Source: Bacteroidia bacterium (lineage in GTDB: Bacteria > Bacteroidota > Bacteroidia > UKL13-3). From it: a stretch of DNA of 64,000 nt. The notes beneath the pieces were generated by a model that searched no databases, had not been told where the DNA came from, and was given only the letters and a program-made list of their open reading frames with translations. The stretch spans positions 145,183 to 209,182 of the forward strand of contig JAGVLJ010000001.1 in the NCBI GenBank assembly GCA_020049855.1, read 5' to 3'. The position numbers were made by a program, and so were the translations under genes. Below, one piece after another: positions 53,361 through 62,477 of this stretch. Positions within the stretch are counted from its first letter, which is position 1, and every line of letters starts with the position of its first letter.

Positions 53361-55853
53361 CTATTCGACAACAAGCTTTTGAATGCTTTGTGCTCCCTGT
53401 TTGTCCGTAACAAAAATCAGGTAAACACCCTTTGCTATGTTGTCAAAATGCAAAACAGTGAGGTTGTTATCCAAGGTTGTTTCTAAAACAATTCTCCCGT
53501 TTAAATCAGTAATTTTTAGTTGTTTTAAATCGGCTCCTTGGCCAAGGTTAATGATTGCTTCTTGGCTCGCGGGATTTGGATAAATCAACAGGGTGCCAAG
53601 AGGTGTATTATAAATACTATTTACCCCTGTTGAGATTGAGCCATAAACCGTGGTTGAGCAATGGTAATAGGCACTACTAGCCACCATTGAAATAGTATAG
53701 ATACGGTTTGACATTAAAAATGTGTAAGAAGGATTCTTTGCGCTTGACGTATCCGAAATTCCATTGCCAAAATTCCATAACCAATGGGAATAAAGGCTGT
53801 CGGAGGTGTTTAAAAAAGTAACAAACAATGGAGCCTGACCATAGGATACAGATGGCGTGAATGCCGCATGTATGATGGATATTTTTGTCGTATCCGTATT
53901 TGAACAGCCGTTTGAATCGGTATAGGAATAAAATGCCTGATAAGATCCGGGGTTTTGATTTCCGTTAAATAAATTTCCGTTCATACCCAGTCCCCATGCT
54001 GTCCACACACCTCCGGCAGGAGACGCCTGCAAGGGTACAAGCCCTGCCTGCTCGCATAAAACCGTATCGGTAGTAGAGGTAACTAAAGGAGGTTTGTGTA
54101 CGGTAATTTGCAGGGTGTCGGCAGCCTTGGGCGGAGGACAACCAAAGGTATCGGGGGCAATAGTATAAACCAATGTATAGTTACCTGCTGTGGTTGCGTT
54201 AAAGGTATCGTGTTGCAAAATGGTACCACTCCACACGCCACCCGATGGGGAAGCAAGCAGTTTGATAAAATTGTTTTTACACAAGGAGGTGTCAGACCCA
54301 ACCTGTGCCACGGGGGCAAAATCGCAAACGGTAATGGTGTCGTAAAAAGTGGCGACTCCCGTTAAACCACTTTGAATGGTGGAGCGCACTACGTATTTAC
54401 CGTTTTGAGTAAAGGTATGATTAACGGGGTTGCCGCTGTAGCTAACAGAGTTGCTTGTGTCAAACACCCCAAAGCGATTTAACGACAATTTCCAGCTGAT
54501 GGAAGGATTGGTTACTTCACTCAGGTAATCCATGCGGAAAGTGTAATTTCCGTTTCCGTTGCGGATAATGCTGCGCGGAAAATAAGCCGGACCAACTGTG
54601 ATGAGTTGATTTCTCGAAATACGGTTGCGAATTGGGCAGGCCTTGTCGGTCAATGTTAATGCAAAAAAGTAAGGCTCTTTGCGGTATTGATTAATGGTGG
54701 GAGTCCAGCAAATAAAAGCGGTATCCGATTGTTTTACGTTTCCGTTTTGATTAGCCGAGGCAAAAGAAGCTCCGGGTAATCCGCCATTCCAGGTAATGGT
54801 GGTGGTATCTCCGGCTGCCGTATCGCTGGCAACAACCCAAAAACAAATACGCTGCCCCACGGTGACGTAGAAATATTTTTCTGAGTTACTGTTGCATTCG
54901 TTATCCGGAGGCTCAGGAAAATAGCACCAATCGGCTGTTAATACTCTGGTCAATCCAAAGCCCGGAGCCGCGTTGGTTGGATAGGAGTTTGATGAAAAGA
55001 TAAAATCCCTTAGGACTGAAGAAATTTTTGTCATCGCCCCGTTCACCTTGCGCCATTCACTTATTCTGTAGTTAATAGTTGAATATTGTTGCCCAATTGG
55101 GGTAAAATCAAAATTATCAAAAGTGTTGTTATAGTGAACCCCGACAGGACAAGGTAAATTATTAATGGGGAATCCAAGAAAGTTACCAATTCTCGGTATA
55201 TTGAGTGCATTGATGTAGGGAATGTTGTTATTGGCGGCATAAATAGGTTGAACTAATTCATATACCAATGAGTCCCCGTCCTGTTCTAAGGCCCCATTAG
55301 TATATTGAAAGGAAGCCCCCGCTCTAATTGTAAAAAATGGCTCATTTAAAAAAGTAACCGATTTATTCACCACACACCGGTTCATCGTTGCTTCAATATA
55401 GAAGGGATAGCCACTGGCTATATTGGTAGTGGTGGCGCGGCTGTTATACGAAAAACTGATACGCAGGTTGCAACAGGAGGCTGCCAACCCACCACTGAAT
55501 ACCTGTTGCAAATTAAATGTATCAATGTATTCTTGCTCCTGTATGCCCGGGCTAAAAGAACCTCCGCTGCACACGCTGGTTACAGAGCTACAGAGTAAAT
55601 CAGCCGATGAAATACTTCTGCGTTTGATGAGAGCTGTATCGCTTTTATTGGTTGAGCAACCCGTTGTGGTGAAAACAATTTTTTGAACGCTGTCCAACTG
55701 GCTTTGGCTACAGTCGCGGTAAAGCACCATACGGACAATCACCGTGTCGGTATTCATGTTACGGTACGTAATCTCCCCGCCCAAAATGCTGCCGGCCATA
55801 CTACTTAAAGTAATCAGGGTAAGGGAACAGATGAGCAGAAATTGCTTAATCAC
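53361..55853 (-). CDS. Large surface protein homologous to the type B cargo, T9SS type A
   Basis: From GTG 55853 the product has 830 residues with a signal peptide (KQFLLICSLTLITLSSMAGS). The first 500 residues (GGEITYRN, VLYRDCSQSQ, a CC pair, FTPIGQQYSTI, ISEWRKVNGAM, FICWTPTINQ) align along their length with the N-terminal module of the protein at 17244. Ig-like repeats with TLCKNN/LCEQAG motifs follow. One PKD domain (HWLWNFGNGISDTSS) precedes a type A sorting domain (LIYPNPASQEAIINL, KGVYLIFVTDKQG, IQKLVVE). The frame opens upstream at TTG 55907, but that start would bury the signal peptide. The role is a T9SS-exported surface or secreted protein; adhesion is inference. Confidence 0.88.
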   Translation of the reverse strand: MIKQFLLICSLTLITLSSMAGSILGGEITYRNMNTDTVIVRMVLYRDCSQSQLDSVQKIVFTTTGCSTNKSDTALIKRRSISSADLLCSSVTSVCSGGSFSPGIQEQEYIDTFNLQQVFSGGLAASCCNLRISFSYNSRATTTNIASGYPFYIEATMNRCVVNKSVTFLNEPFFTIRAGASFQYTNGALEQDGDSLVYELVQPIYAANNNIPYINALNIPRIGNFLGFPINNLPCPVGVHYNNTFDNFDFTPIGQQYSTINYRISEWRKVNGAMTKISSVLRDFIFSSNSYPTNAAPGFGLTRVLTADWCYFPEPPDNECNSNSEKYFYVTVGQRICFWVVASDTAAGDTTTITWNGGLPGASFASANQNGNVKQSDTAFICWTPTINQYRKEPYFFALTLTDKACPIRNRISRNQLITVGPAYFPRSIIRNGNGNYTFRMDYLSEVTNPSISWKLSLNRFGVFDTSNSVSYSGNPVNHTFTQNGKYVVRSTIQSGLTGVATFYDTITVCDFAPVAQVGSDTSLCKNNFIKLLASPSGGVWSGTILQHDTFNATTAGNYTLVYTIAPDTFGCPPPKAADTLQITVHKPPLVTSTTDTVLCEQAGLVPLQASPAGGVWTAWGLGMNGNLFNGNQNPGSYQAFYSYTDSNGCSNTDTTKISIIHAAFTPSVSYGQAPLFVTFLNTSDSLYSHWLWNFGNGISDTSSAKNPSYTFLMSNRIYTISMVASSAYYHCSTTVYGSISTGVNSIYNTPLGTLLIYPNPASQEAIINLGQGADLKQLKITDLNGRIVLETTLDNNLTVLHFDNIAKGVYLIFVTDKQGAQSIQKLVVE

Positions 55854-55907
55854 GAAGTCCGTATTTTCTGTTATTGACTTGAACAAAAGGAATCGTTGCA
55901 AAAGCAA

Positions 55908-56111
55908 CTACTCTTCCTTTCGGGTATTTATTTTAAACAACGCATACAACGGGCAAAAATTAATAAGAGTGGTGAGCAACAGTACAGCGGCTATACTCAT
56001 TAAAACAGTAGCCGGTGTTCCGCCTATGAGGCCCATAAAATTTAACACAACCACCACGGCAGCGGCCAGCACCCGCAGTATTTTATCCAACTCGCTCATG
56101 TTCTTTTTCAT
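55908..56111 (-). CDS. DUF2892 (YgaP-type) small membrane protein
   Basis: A 67-residue protein with two transmembrane helices (ILRVLAAAVVVVLNFMGLIG and ATVLMSIAAVLLLTTLINF) and the DUF2892 ending CPLYALFKINTRK. This family matches the membrane domain of YgaP rhodanese; function as a stand-alone protein is unknown. The ATG at 56111 and an in-frame one at 56099 are both possible. It lies upstream of, and in the same direction as, the large surface protein. Confidence 0.88.
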   Translation of the reverse strand: MKKNMSELDKILRVLAAAVVVVLNFMGLIGGTPATVLMSIAAVLLLTTLINFCPLYALFKINTRKEE

Positions 56112-56211
56112 GTGTCTTGTGTTTCGATAATCAAAGATAGTTGAATTTGTGAGATAGTGTAAGCCCCGTAACGGCTTTTTTGCTATTTTGCAACCCGTTT
56201 AATCACCCCGT

Positions 56212-58650
56212 ATGAAACAAATAGCCTCCTTTGCTTTTGCCCTGTTAAGTTGCAGCGTATATGCGCAAACCCTCACCACCAACGCCTGCTACGTGCGCGA
56301 CCCCAATGCCAGCCCGCGCGAGCACACTATTGATATTGAGCGCCAGAAACTGGAGGTAGCGTTTGAACCCGCCAAAGGGCTGGTGAAAGGCAAGGTAACG
56401 CACAGTTTTACCGTGATACAACAACGGGTGGATTCGGTGTTTTTTGATGGCCCGGGTATCCGCATCAAAGAATCAACACTTGACGCAAAGCCCCTGCGTT
56501 TTAAAACCGTAGAAGACGGAATATGGGTTTACCCCGAAACATCCCTGCGCTGGGACGAAAAACATTTTATCACTTTTGTGTACGAATGCAATCCGCGAAG
56601 GGGAATTTATTTTATTGGCTGGTTTGACGAAAAAAGTGATAAAGGCGATGCGTTTAACCGCGTACGTAACCAGATATGGACACAAGGGCAGGGCATTGAC
56701 AACCGCAACTGGATTCCGAGTTATGATACTCCCAATGACAAGTTGCTTACCGAAGTGTTGGTAAAGTTTGATGCCGCTTACCAGGTATTAAGCAACGGAA
56801 CCCAACTGGAGGTAAAAGATAATAAAGACGGAACTAAAACCTGGCACTACAGCATGACCCGCCCTCACGCCAGTTACCTGCTGATGCTGGGCATTGGAAA
56901 ATATGCCGTGAAAAGTACCCAAAGCAGTAAAAGCAAAACACCGGTGCATTTCTGGTATTATCCCGAGTTTAAAGAAAAAGTAGAACCTACCTCCATGCTT
57001 ACCGAGCAAATGGTGGATTTTATGGAAGGTGAAACCGGAATGAAATATCCGTGGGAAAGTTACTCTCAGGTAATGGTGCAGGACTTTTTGTACGGAGCTA
57101 TGGAAAATACCACGGCCACTATTTTCGGTGATTTTTTCGGAGTGGATAAACGTCAGTTTATTGACAAAAATTACCTTGGCGTAAACTGTCACGAGTTCGT
57201 GCATCAGTGGTTTGGCGATTTTATTACTGCCAGAACGCCAAACGACACCTGGCTGCAGGAAAGTTATGCCACCTACTATCCCAAAAAGTTTTTTCGGAAA
57301 CTTTATGGTCAAGAATACTACGAATGGCAAAAACGCGGAGAACAAAACGCGGCCCTTGATGCTTCGAAAAAAGACCGTTTAGCGGTGGCTTATTCAGGCA
57401 GCGGTACCGCACGGGTGTATCCTAAAGGGTCGTTTGTAATTGGTATGCTAAACTATGTGTTAGGCGAAGAGCAGTACAAACGCGGATTGAATCATTACCT
57501 CACCACGCATGCGTATGGCAATGTGCAAACGAATGATTTGATGATAGCTTTTCACGACAAGCTGGGCATTACCCTCGACTGGTTTTTTGATGAGTGGCTT
57601 TATCGAGGAGGAGAGCCGCATTACGAAGTAAGTTACCTAGATGTAAAAAACGAAAAACGGTTTACACAGGTTACGGTGAAACAGATTCATGCAATTGATG
57701 ATGTGGTAGGTTATTTTAAAATGCCGGTGGTGTTTGAAGTAAATTATACCGATGGTAGCAAACAAAATGTGAAAGAATGGGTGCAAGGATACAGTACTAC
57801 GGTAAATATTCCGAACGAAAACGGAAAGCAAATAGCCTTTGTGTTATTCGATCCAGGCAACGAAATTATGCGCCAGCTCACGTTTAAAAAATCGTTTGAA
57901 GAACTAAGCGCACAAGTTACCAAAGCCGCCCACATGATTGACCGCTACGATGCGCTGGTGGCATTGAAAGATTTTCCGATAGAGAAAAAGCGTGCTTTAT
58001 TGATTGATGTGTACAATAAAGAGACCTTTCATGCCCTGCGCAGTGAAGTGTTGAGTCAATTGGCTAAAGACCGTGATGGGCTAAGCAAACCGGTTTTTGT
58101 AAAAGCTTTTTCCGATACTGATGTAAACGTACGTCAGGCCGCTGTTTCCAATACCGATGCCGAAGGGGAGTGGGTGGTCTATTTTGAAAAAGCACTAACC
58201 GACTCATCGTATAATGTAATAAAAGCAGCCTTAACCAAGCTGGGTGATCAGCAGCCGGCACAACTGAGCAAATGGTTGCAACTAACCGATAATTTGTACG
58301 GACATAATCATGACTTGCGCATAAAATGGCTTGAGTTGGCCTGCCGCCAGAATAAGGTAAAATACATAGACGAACTGGTAGGTTACAGCAGTCGCCTGTT
58401 TGAATTCAGAACACGTAATGGTGCATTTACCGCGTTAAAATTATTGAATCATTTTGATGACAATGTTGCTGCTAATTTGTTAAACGCAGCTATGAGCCCT
58501 AACGGTCGCCTTAAAGGCCCTGCGGTAGAAACTCTCCAGTATTTTATGCAACAATATGCCTACCTTGCTCAATTAAAGTTGTACTATAAAAATGCCGGAT
58601 TCAGTGCTGAGCAAAAAGAACTAATAACCAAATCGGGTATTACCCTTTAA
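56212..58650 (+). CDS. M1 family zinc aminopeptidase, secreted
   Basis: An 812-residue gluzincin with a signal peptide (KQIASFAFALLSCSVYAQ). The N-terminal beta-saddle domain runs to about 240. The catalytic domain has the substrate motif GAMEN (295-299), the zinc site HEFVH (327-331) with second ligand Glu350 (QESYATYY), and the later Tyr region ARVYPKGSFV. The C-terminal 250 residues are HEAT-like helices. It removes N-terminal residues from peptides in the periplasm or outside; there is no T9SS sorting domain. It is followed after 11 bases by an outer-membrane-like gene. Confidence 0.95.
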   Translation: MKQIASFAFALLSCSVYAQTLTTNACYVRDPNASPREHTIDIERQKLEVAFEPAKGLVKGKVTHSFTVIQQRVDSVFFDGPGIRIKESTLDAKPLRFKTVEDGIWVYPETSLRWDEKHFITFVYECNPRRGIYFIGWFDEKSDKGDAFNRVRNQIWTQGQGIDNRNWIPSYDTPNDKLLTEVLVKFDAAYQVLSNGTQLEVKDNKDGTKTWHYSMTRPHASYLLMLGIGKYAVKSTQSSKSKTPVHFWYYPEFKEKVEPTSMLTEQMVDFMEGETGMKYPWESYSQVMVQDFLYGAMENTTATIFGDFFGVDKRQFIDKNYLGVNCHEFVHQWFGDFITARTPNDTWLQESYATYYPKKFFRKLYGQEYYEWQKRGEQNAALDASKKDRLAVAYSGSGTARVYPKGSFVIGMLNYVLGEEQYKRGLNHYLTTHAYGNVQTNDLMIAFHDKLGITLDWFFDEWLYRGGEPHYEVSYLDVKNEKRFTQVTVKQIHAIDDVVGYFKMPVVFEVNYTDGSKQNVKEWVQGYSTTVNIPNENGKQIAFVLFDPGNEIMRQLTFKKSFEELSAQVTKAAHMIDRYDALVALKDFPIEKKRALLIDVYNKETFHALRSEVLSQLAKDRDGLSKPVFVKAFSDTDVNVRQAAVSNTDAEGEWVVYFEKALTDSSYNVIKAALTKLGDQQPAQLSKWLQLTDNLYGHNHDLRIKWLELACRQNKVKYIDELVGYSSRLFEFRTRNGAFTALKLLNHFDDNVAANLLNAAMSPNGRLKGPAVETLQYFMQQYAYLAQLKLYYKNAGFSAEQKELITKSGITL

Positions 58651-58661
58651 TCCAACGGAAC

Positions 58662-59345
58662 ATGAAAAAAACAACGGTTTTACTTTTTGCGCTTACCCAG
58701 TTTTTTGCTGCACAGGCGCAAAAAAAATACAAAACCAGTGGCTGGGAAATAATCAACTCCCTTGCTATTTATTCCGATACATCGGTAGCCACTTCACCCT
58801 CAGTAAAAATGCGGTTTTCGGCCTTTTTGCATTTTGATACCCGTTATCATTTTGACTTTGGCAAATACATGGGCATATACACCGGATATGCCTTGCGAAA
58901 TGTTGGGTTTTCAGTAAAATACAATGATACCCTTTCTAAAAAATTCAGGGTGTACACAGTCGGAATGCCACTGGCTTTTAAAATAGGGAATATGGAACAC
59001 CGTCAATTTTTTTATGCAGGAGCCGAGGCTGAATTGGCTTTAAATTATAAAGAAAAAACTTTTATTGATAAGGATAAGAAAAAATTTAACGAGTGGTTCA
59101 GTAGCCGCACCCGGTTATTTATGCCATCGGTATTTGCCGGAGTACAGCTTAATAAGGGCTTTAACCTCATTGCAAAATATTACCTCACCGGTTTTTTTAA
59201 CAAGGATTTTAAATACAAAGGGGTAAAGCCGTATGGAGAAATTGATGCACAACTGTTTTATATTGCCCTCTCTTACAATACCAAAGCAAAAAAAGGTTCG
59301 TTGAAAAAACGTGCTGAAAAAACACCTACCGTAACCAGATTATAA
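58662..59345 (+). CDS. Small outer-membrane beta-barrel-like protein
   Basis: A 227-residue protein with a signal peptide (KKTTVLLFALTQFFAAQAQ). The rest alternates polar and hydrophobic residues in amphipathic strands with aromatic girdles (FSAFLHFDTRYHFDFGKYMGIYTGYAL, in parts; GINLIAKYYL-type end strands), as in outer-membrane barrels. The C-terminus is basic rather than ending in Phe. I do not recognise the family. It is probably co-transcribed with the aminopeptidase. Confidence 0.72.
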   Translation: MKKTTVLLFALTQFFAAQAQKKYKTSGWEIINSLAIYSDTSVATSPSVKMRFSAFLHFDTRYHFDFGKYMGIYTGYALRNVGFSVKYNDTLSKKFRVYTVGMPLAFKIGNMEHRQFFYAGAEAELALNYKEKTFIDKDKKKFNEWFSSRTRLFMPSVFAGVQLNKGFNLIAKYYLTGFFNKDFKYKGVKPYGEIDAQLFYIALSYNTKAKKGSLKKRAEKTPTVTRL

Positions 59346-59393
59346 TAATCCTGACCGAGTTTATTTAATCCTGTGATATTTAACCGAAAACTG

Positions 59394-59401
59394 TATTTTT
59401 G
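59394..59401 (+). promoter_or_regulatory. -7 promoter element for metK
   Basis: TATTTTTG matches TAnnTTTG, 25 bases before ATG 59427. The -33 position shows only a weak match. I see no SAM riboswitch fold in the short leader. Confidence 0.38.
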
Positions 59402-59426
59402 CCCCTTTAAAAATTAGGAACAACAC

Positions 59427-60680
59427 ATGCCATATTTATTTACCTCAGAGTCCGTAAGTGAAGGACACCCGGACAAAGTAGCGGATCAGATTTCTGACGC
59501 ATTAATTGATAATTTTCTTGCTTTCGACCCTCACTCAAAGGTAGCCTGCGAAACACTGGTAACCACCGGGCAGGTAGTATTGGCCGGAGAAGTAAAATCA
59601 AAAGCCTACTTAGATGTGCAAAGCATTGCCCGAGATGTAATAAAAAAAATAGGATACACTAAAAGCGAGTATATGTTTGAAGCTAACTCGTGTGGTGTGC
59701 TTTCGGCCATTCACGAGCAATCGGCTGATATCAATCAGGGGGTTGACCGTAAGAAAAAACAGGATCAGGGAGCCGGAGATCAGGGAATGATGTTTGGCTA
59801 TGCCAGTAACGAAACCGAAGATTATATGCCGCTGGCACTTGACCTTGCCCACAAAGTATTGATAGAACTTGCTGCTTTGCGCAGGGAGAACAAAGCCATC
59901 AAATACCTTCGCCCCGATGCCAAATCGCAGGTTACTTTGGAATACAATGACAAAAACGAACCGATTCGCATTGATTCAATTGTGGTATCCACACAGCATG
60001 ATGATTTTGATGCCGAAGGAAAGATGCTTGCCAAAATCAAAGAAGACATCATCCATATTCTTATTCCGCGTGTTAAAAGCAAATACAAAAAATACGCAAA
60101 ACTGTTTAACAATAATATCAAATACCATATTAATCCTACCGGCAAATTTGTAATTGGAGGACCGCATGGCGATACCGGATTAACCGGCCGTAAAATTATT
60201 GTTGACACCTATGGGGGAAAAGGTGCTCACGGTGGCGGGGCTTTCTCGGGAAAAGATCCAAGCAAGGTTGACCGTTCGGCTGCTTACGCTACCCGACATA
60301 TTGCCAAAAATCTGGTAGCGGCAGGTGTGTGCAGCGAAGTGCTGGTGCAGGTTTCCTATGCTATCGGGGTTAAAGACCCAATGGGTATTTATGTAAATAC
60401 CAACGGAACCGCTAAAGTAAAAATGAACGATGGGGAGATTGCTAAAAAAGTAGCCGCCCTTTTTGATATGACTCCTTACGGAATTGAAACCCGTTTAAAA
60501 TTACGAAACCCTATTTACAGCGAAACTGCTGCCTACGGACATATGGGTCGCAAAAATGAATTTGTTACCAAAACATTTACCAGCCCCGAAGGGAAAAAAG
60601 TAACTAAGAAAGTAGAACTTTTTACTTGGGAAAAACTGGATTACGTTGCTAAGATAAAAAAAGAATTTAAGCTTAAATAA
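59427..60680 (+). CDS. metK: S-adenosylmethionine synthase
   Basis: Makes S-adenosylmethionine from methionine and ATP. The 417-residue protein has [31 protein letters not shown], the P-loop-like [21 protein letters not shown], in parts, and [19 protein letters not shown]. Length is in the Bacteroidota range, which has small inserts relative to E. coli (for example the [13 protein letters not shown] region). It has its own promoter and terminator. Confidence 0.97.
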   Translation: MPYLFTSESVSEGHPDKVADQISDALIDNFLAFDPHSKVACETLVTTGQVVLAGEVKSKAYLDVQSIARDVIKKIGYTKSEYMFEANSCGVLSAIHEQSADINQGVDRKKKQDQGAGDQGMMFGYASNETEDYMPLALDLAHKVLIELAALRRENKAIKYLRPDAKSQVTLEYNDKNEPIRIDSIVVSTQHDDFDAEGKMLAKIKEDIIHILIPRVKSKYKKYAKLFNNNIKYHINPTGKFVIGGPHGDTGLTGRKIIVDTYGGKGAHGGGAFSGKDPSKVDRSAAYATRHIAKNLVAAGVCSEVLVQVSYAIGVKDPMGIYVNTNGTAKVKMNDGEIAKKVAALFDMTPYGIETRLKLRNPIYSETAAYGHMGRKNEFVTKTFTSPEGKKVTKKVELFTWEKLDYVAKIKKEFKLK

Positions 60681-60689
60681 GCACGGTGC

Positions 60690-60726
60690 AACGAGCACTT
60701 CAGTTGTTGGAGTGCTCGTTGTTTTT
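60690..60726 (+). terminator. Intrinsic terminator of metK
   Basis: AACGAGCACT (60690-60699) pairs perfectly with AGTGCTCGTT (60711-60720) around an 11-base loop, followed by G and five T. Confidence 0.9.
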
Positions 60727-60783
60727 AAGGCCGTTTAGTTTAAACCAACTACTATGAAAAATTAATACCTGAATTAACTGCTC

Positions 60784-60798
60784 TGCCTCATTGAGGCA
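60784..60798. promoter_or_regulatory. Perfect 15-bp palindrome
   Basis: TGCCTCA-T-TGAGGCA, a 7-bp inverted repeat with a one-base centre in an otherwise non-coding stretch after metK. Too tight for a hairpin terminator; it looks like a protein-binding site or remnant. Confidence 0.35.
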
Positions 60799-60810
60799 TC
60801 GCTTGTAATG

Positions 60811-61125
60811 ATGCTGCTACTGCCCCTTCAAGTAATAACCTATTCGTACATTAGGCTACCTCAACGTAAAAGTATTGAACCCAGGCCACAATTTAATGCC
60901 GGGGATACCGATGAATATGTACCGCACCTCCAAAAATTTTAAAAGCAACTAAGCCTTGATGACGAAGGTTACAGGTTCTGACGGAAAGGCTCAATTAGGG
61001 CAAACTATAAAGGGAAATTATTACTTTCGCTGCAGAGATTTATTTTAAGTACCCGGAATGCCGATACCGGAGCAGTACAAATTCTATCGGGGAATACCAG
61101 TTTCCGCGACATAATTCTTCATTAG
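60811..61125 (+). pseudogene. Decayed coding remnant between metK and tatC
   Basis: Two stretches read as protein-like. An ATG frame at 60811-60942 includes RKSIEPRPQFNAGDTDEYVP and ends at a stop. A second frame then reads LSLDDEGYRF, a TGA, RKGSIRANYKGKLLLSLQRF, STRNADTGAVQILSG and a stop at 61123-61125. If joined they would form one C-terminal segment of about 100 residues carrying a frameshift and an in-frame stop. I do not recognise the parent family. The last codons overlap the tatC stop. Confidence 0.35.
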
Positions 61126-61961
61126 GCCTGTTGCTCTTTTTTCCTTTGTTTATCTACGCGATGAGCAATAAGAATGCTCAATTCAAACAAGCCATATAGT
61201 GGTACGGTCATCAATATCATACTGGTAGCATCGGGGGGGGTTACTACGGCCGATATAATGAGAATGACTAACACGGCCTGCCTGCGGTACTTTTGCATAA
61301 ACGCAGCACTCATAATACCCAACTTGGCCAAAAAGAAAGCTACCACCGGTAATTCAAACACCGCACCTGTGGCTAAGGTGAGCGTGGCCACAAAATCAAT
61401 ATACGACTCCAGGTTAATTTCGTTGCTTACCTGCTCGCTCACCCTATACGTGCCTAAAAAACTGAGCGAAACCGGAGTGAGAAAATAATACCCGAACAAT
61501 ACCCCCGTAAAAAACAGGATGGTGCAAAAGAAAACCACCCCACGTACTTTTTTTTGCTCACTCTTTTTTAAAGCCGGTTTAATAAACCGCCACACTTCCC
61601 AAAGAACAAAGGGCGAGGCCAAAATTAAGCCCGCCACAAAAGCCACATACAGGTGCTGGGTAAATTGCCCCGACATGCTGATATTACTTACCACAAACCC
61701 TATATCCTTAATGCACAAATCGGGGGAGTTTACCAGCGTAGCCAGTTTGCAAAAAAAGCGGTATGTCCAGAAGTCGGGTTGCTTGGGGCCGAAGATGAGG
61801 GTGTCAAACAAAAAACTTTTTTGGATAAACGCTACAATGGTACCCACTAAAATGGCTACCACTGCCCGAAACAGGTGTTTACGCAAATCGTCTATATGAT
61901 CCAGAAAACTCATTTCCTTGGCATCGTACAATTCATTTATTTCTCCCTGATCGAGCGGCAT
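61122..61961 (-). CDS. tatC: Sec-independent protein translocase TatC
   Basis: Core receptor of the twin-arginine translocase, exporting folded proteins. The 279-residue protein has the conserved N-terminal EMSFLDHIDDLRKHLFRA, six hydrophobic helices, the first periplasmic loop with the family-typical FWTYRFF and the FELPVVAFFLAKLGI, PPDATSMILMTVPLYGLFELSI region. The C-terminal tail is basic. The periplasmic insert between helices 1 and 2 is long, as in other Bacteroidota. No tatA/B lies in the window. Confidence 0.95.
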   Translation of the reverse strand: MPLDQGEINELYDAKEMSFLDHIDDLRKHLFRAVVAILVGTIVAFIQKSFLFDTLIFGPKQPDFWTYRFFCKLATLVNSPDLCIKDIGFVVSNISMSGQFTQHLYVAFVAGLILASPFVLWEVWRFIKPALKKSEQKKVRGVVFFCTILFFTGVLFGYYFLTPVSLSFLGTYRVSEQVSNEINLESYIDFVATLTLATGAVFELPVVAFFLAKLGIMSAAFMQKYRRQAVLVILIISAVVTPPDATSMILMTVPLYGLFELSILIAHRVDKQRKKEQQA

Positions 61962-62477
61962 GTTTTTTTGAAGTGGGCAAAGATAAGGAAAGCACTGTTA
62001 TTTATTGTGGCAACCTTGATTTGATATTGCAAAAGGGATGTCCCGTCTGACGGACGAATGCACTACTACCGCTTCCGCTGCGCGCTATCAGGTTGCATAG
62101 AGCCCTTTGGCAGGCAGTCCCTCCCCTTTGTCCCATCTGGCGAACGTAAAAACCGCCTGTATCAAAATTCCTGATTTTCTTTCATACTCCTGTTGTAAGC
62201 ATCCCATGTGCATACTGCTCCTCAATACTGCTGAATGCTACTTGAAACTTACTGCACAAACGAATATATTCCATAGGCGCAAGCCAAGAAACTAATTAAC
62301 TACAAGGGCTTGCTTTTGCTAATTTTTGTCCTCAATTTTGCAATGCAAATGGCAGATAAGTTTTTTCACATCTTATCCCGACTTTGCGAAATTCGGATCT
62401 TAGGCGCAACTAAAAGAAACAGCTATAAATAATAAAAAAAGTGTGGAGTCGGCACTATAATCACTGACAAAAATAGA
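61962..62477. other. Intergenic region between tatC and a T9SS cargo gene
   Basis: About 515 bases with no supportable gene. Positions 62035-62160 are visibly richer in G+C than their surroundings and contain a short direct repeat. The rest is AT-rich and probably carries the promoter of the cargo gene at 62478. Short open frames here lack family features or a convincing ribosome-binding site. Confidence 0.5.
62039..62148. repeat. Diverged 20-bp direct repeat pair in a G+C-rich patch
   Basis: TGTCCCGTCTGACGGACGAA (62039-62058) and TGTCCCATCTGGCGAACGTA (62129-62148) match at 16 of 20 positions, 90 bases apart. The first copy also contains an imperfect inverted repeat (GTCCCGTC/GACGGAC). They could be scars of a small mobile element or regulatory half-sites. 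Confidence 0.4.

Noticed and set aside
55895..55908. GTTGC-AAAA-GCAAC hairpin at the end of the DUF2892 gene as a terminator
   Set aside because: Only a five-base stem and no T-run follows on the reverse strand; it probably does not terminate transcription.
56788..57345. Reverse-strand 185-codon open frame
   Set aside because: Antisense to the catalytic region of the M1 aminopeptidase; no independent features.
61519..61899. Forward 126-codon open frame
   Set aside because: Antisense to tatC, which is a certain gene.
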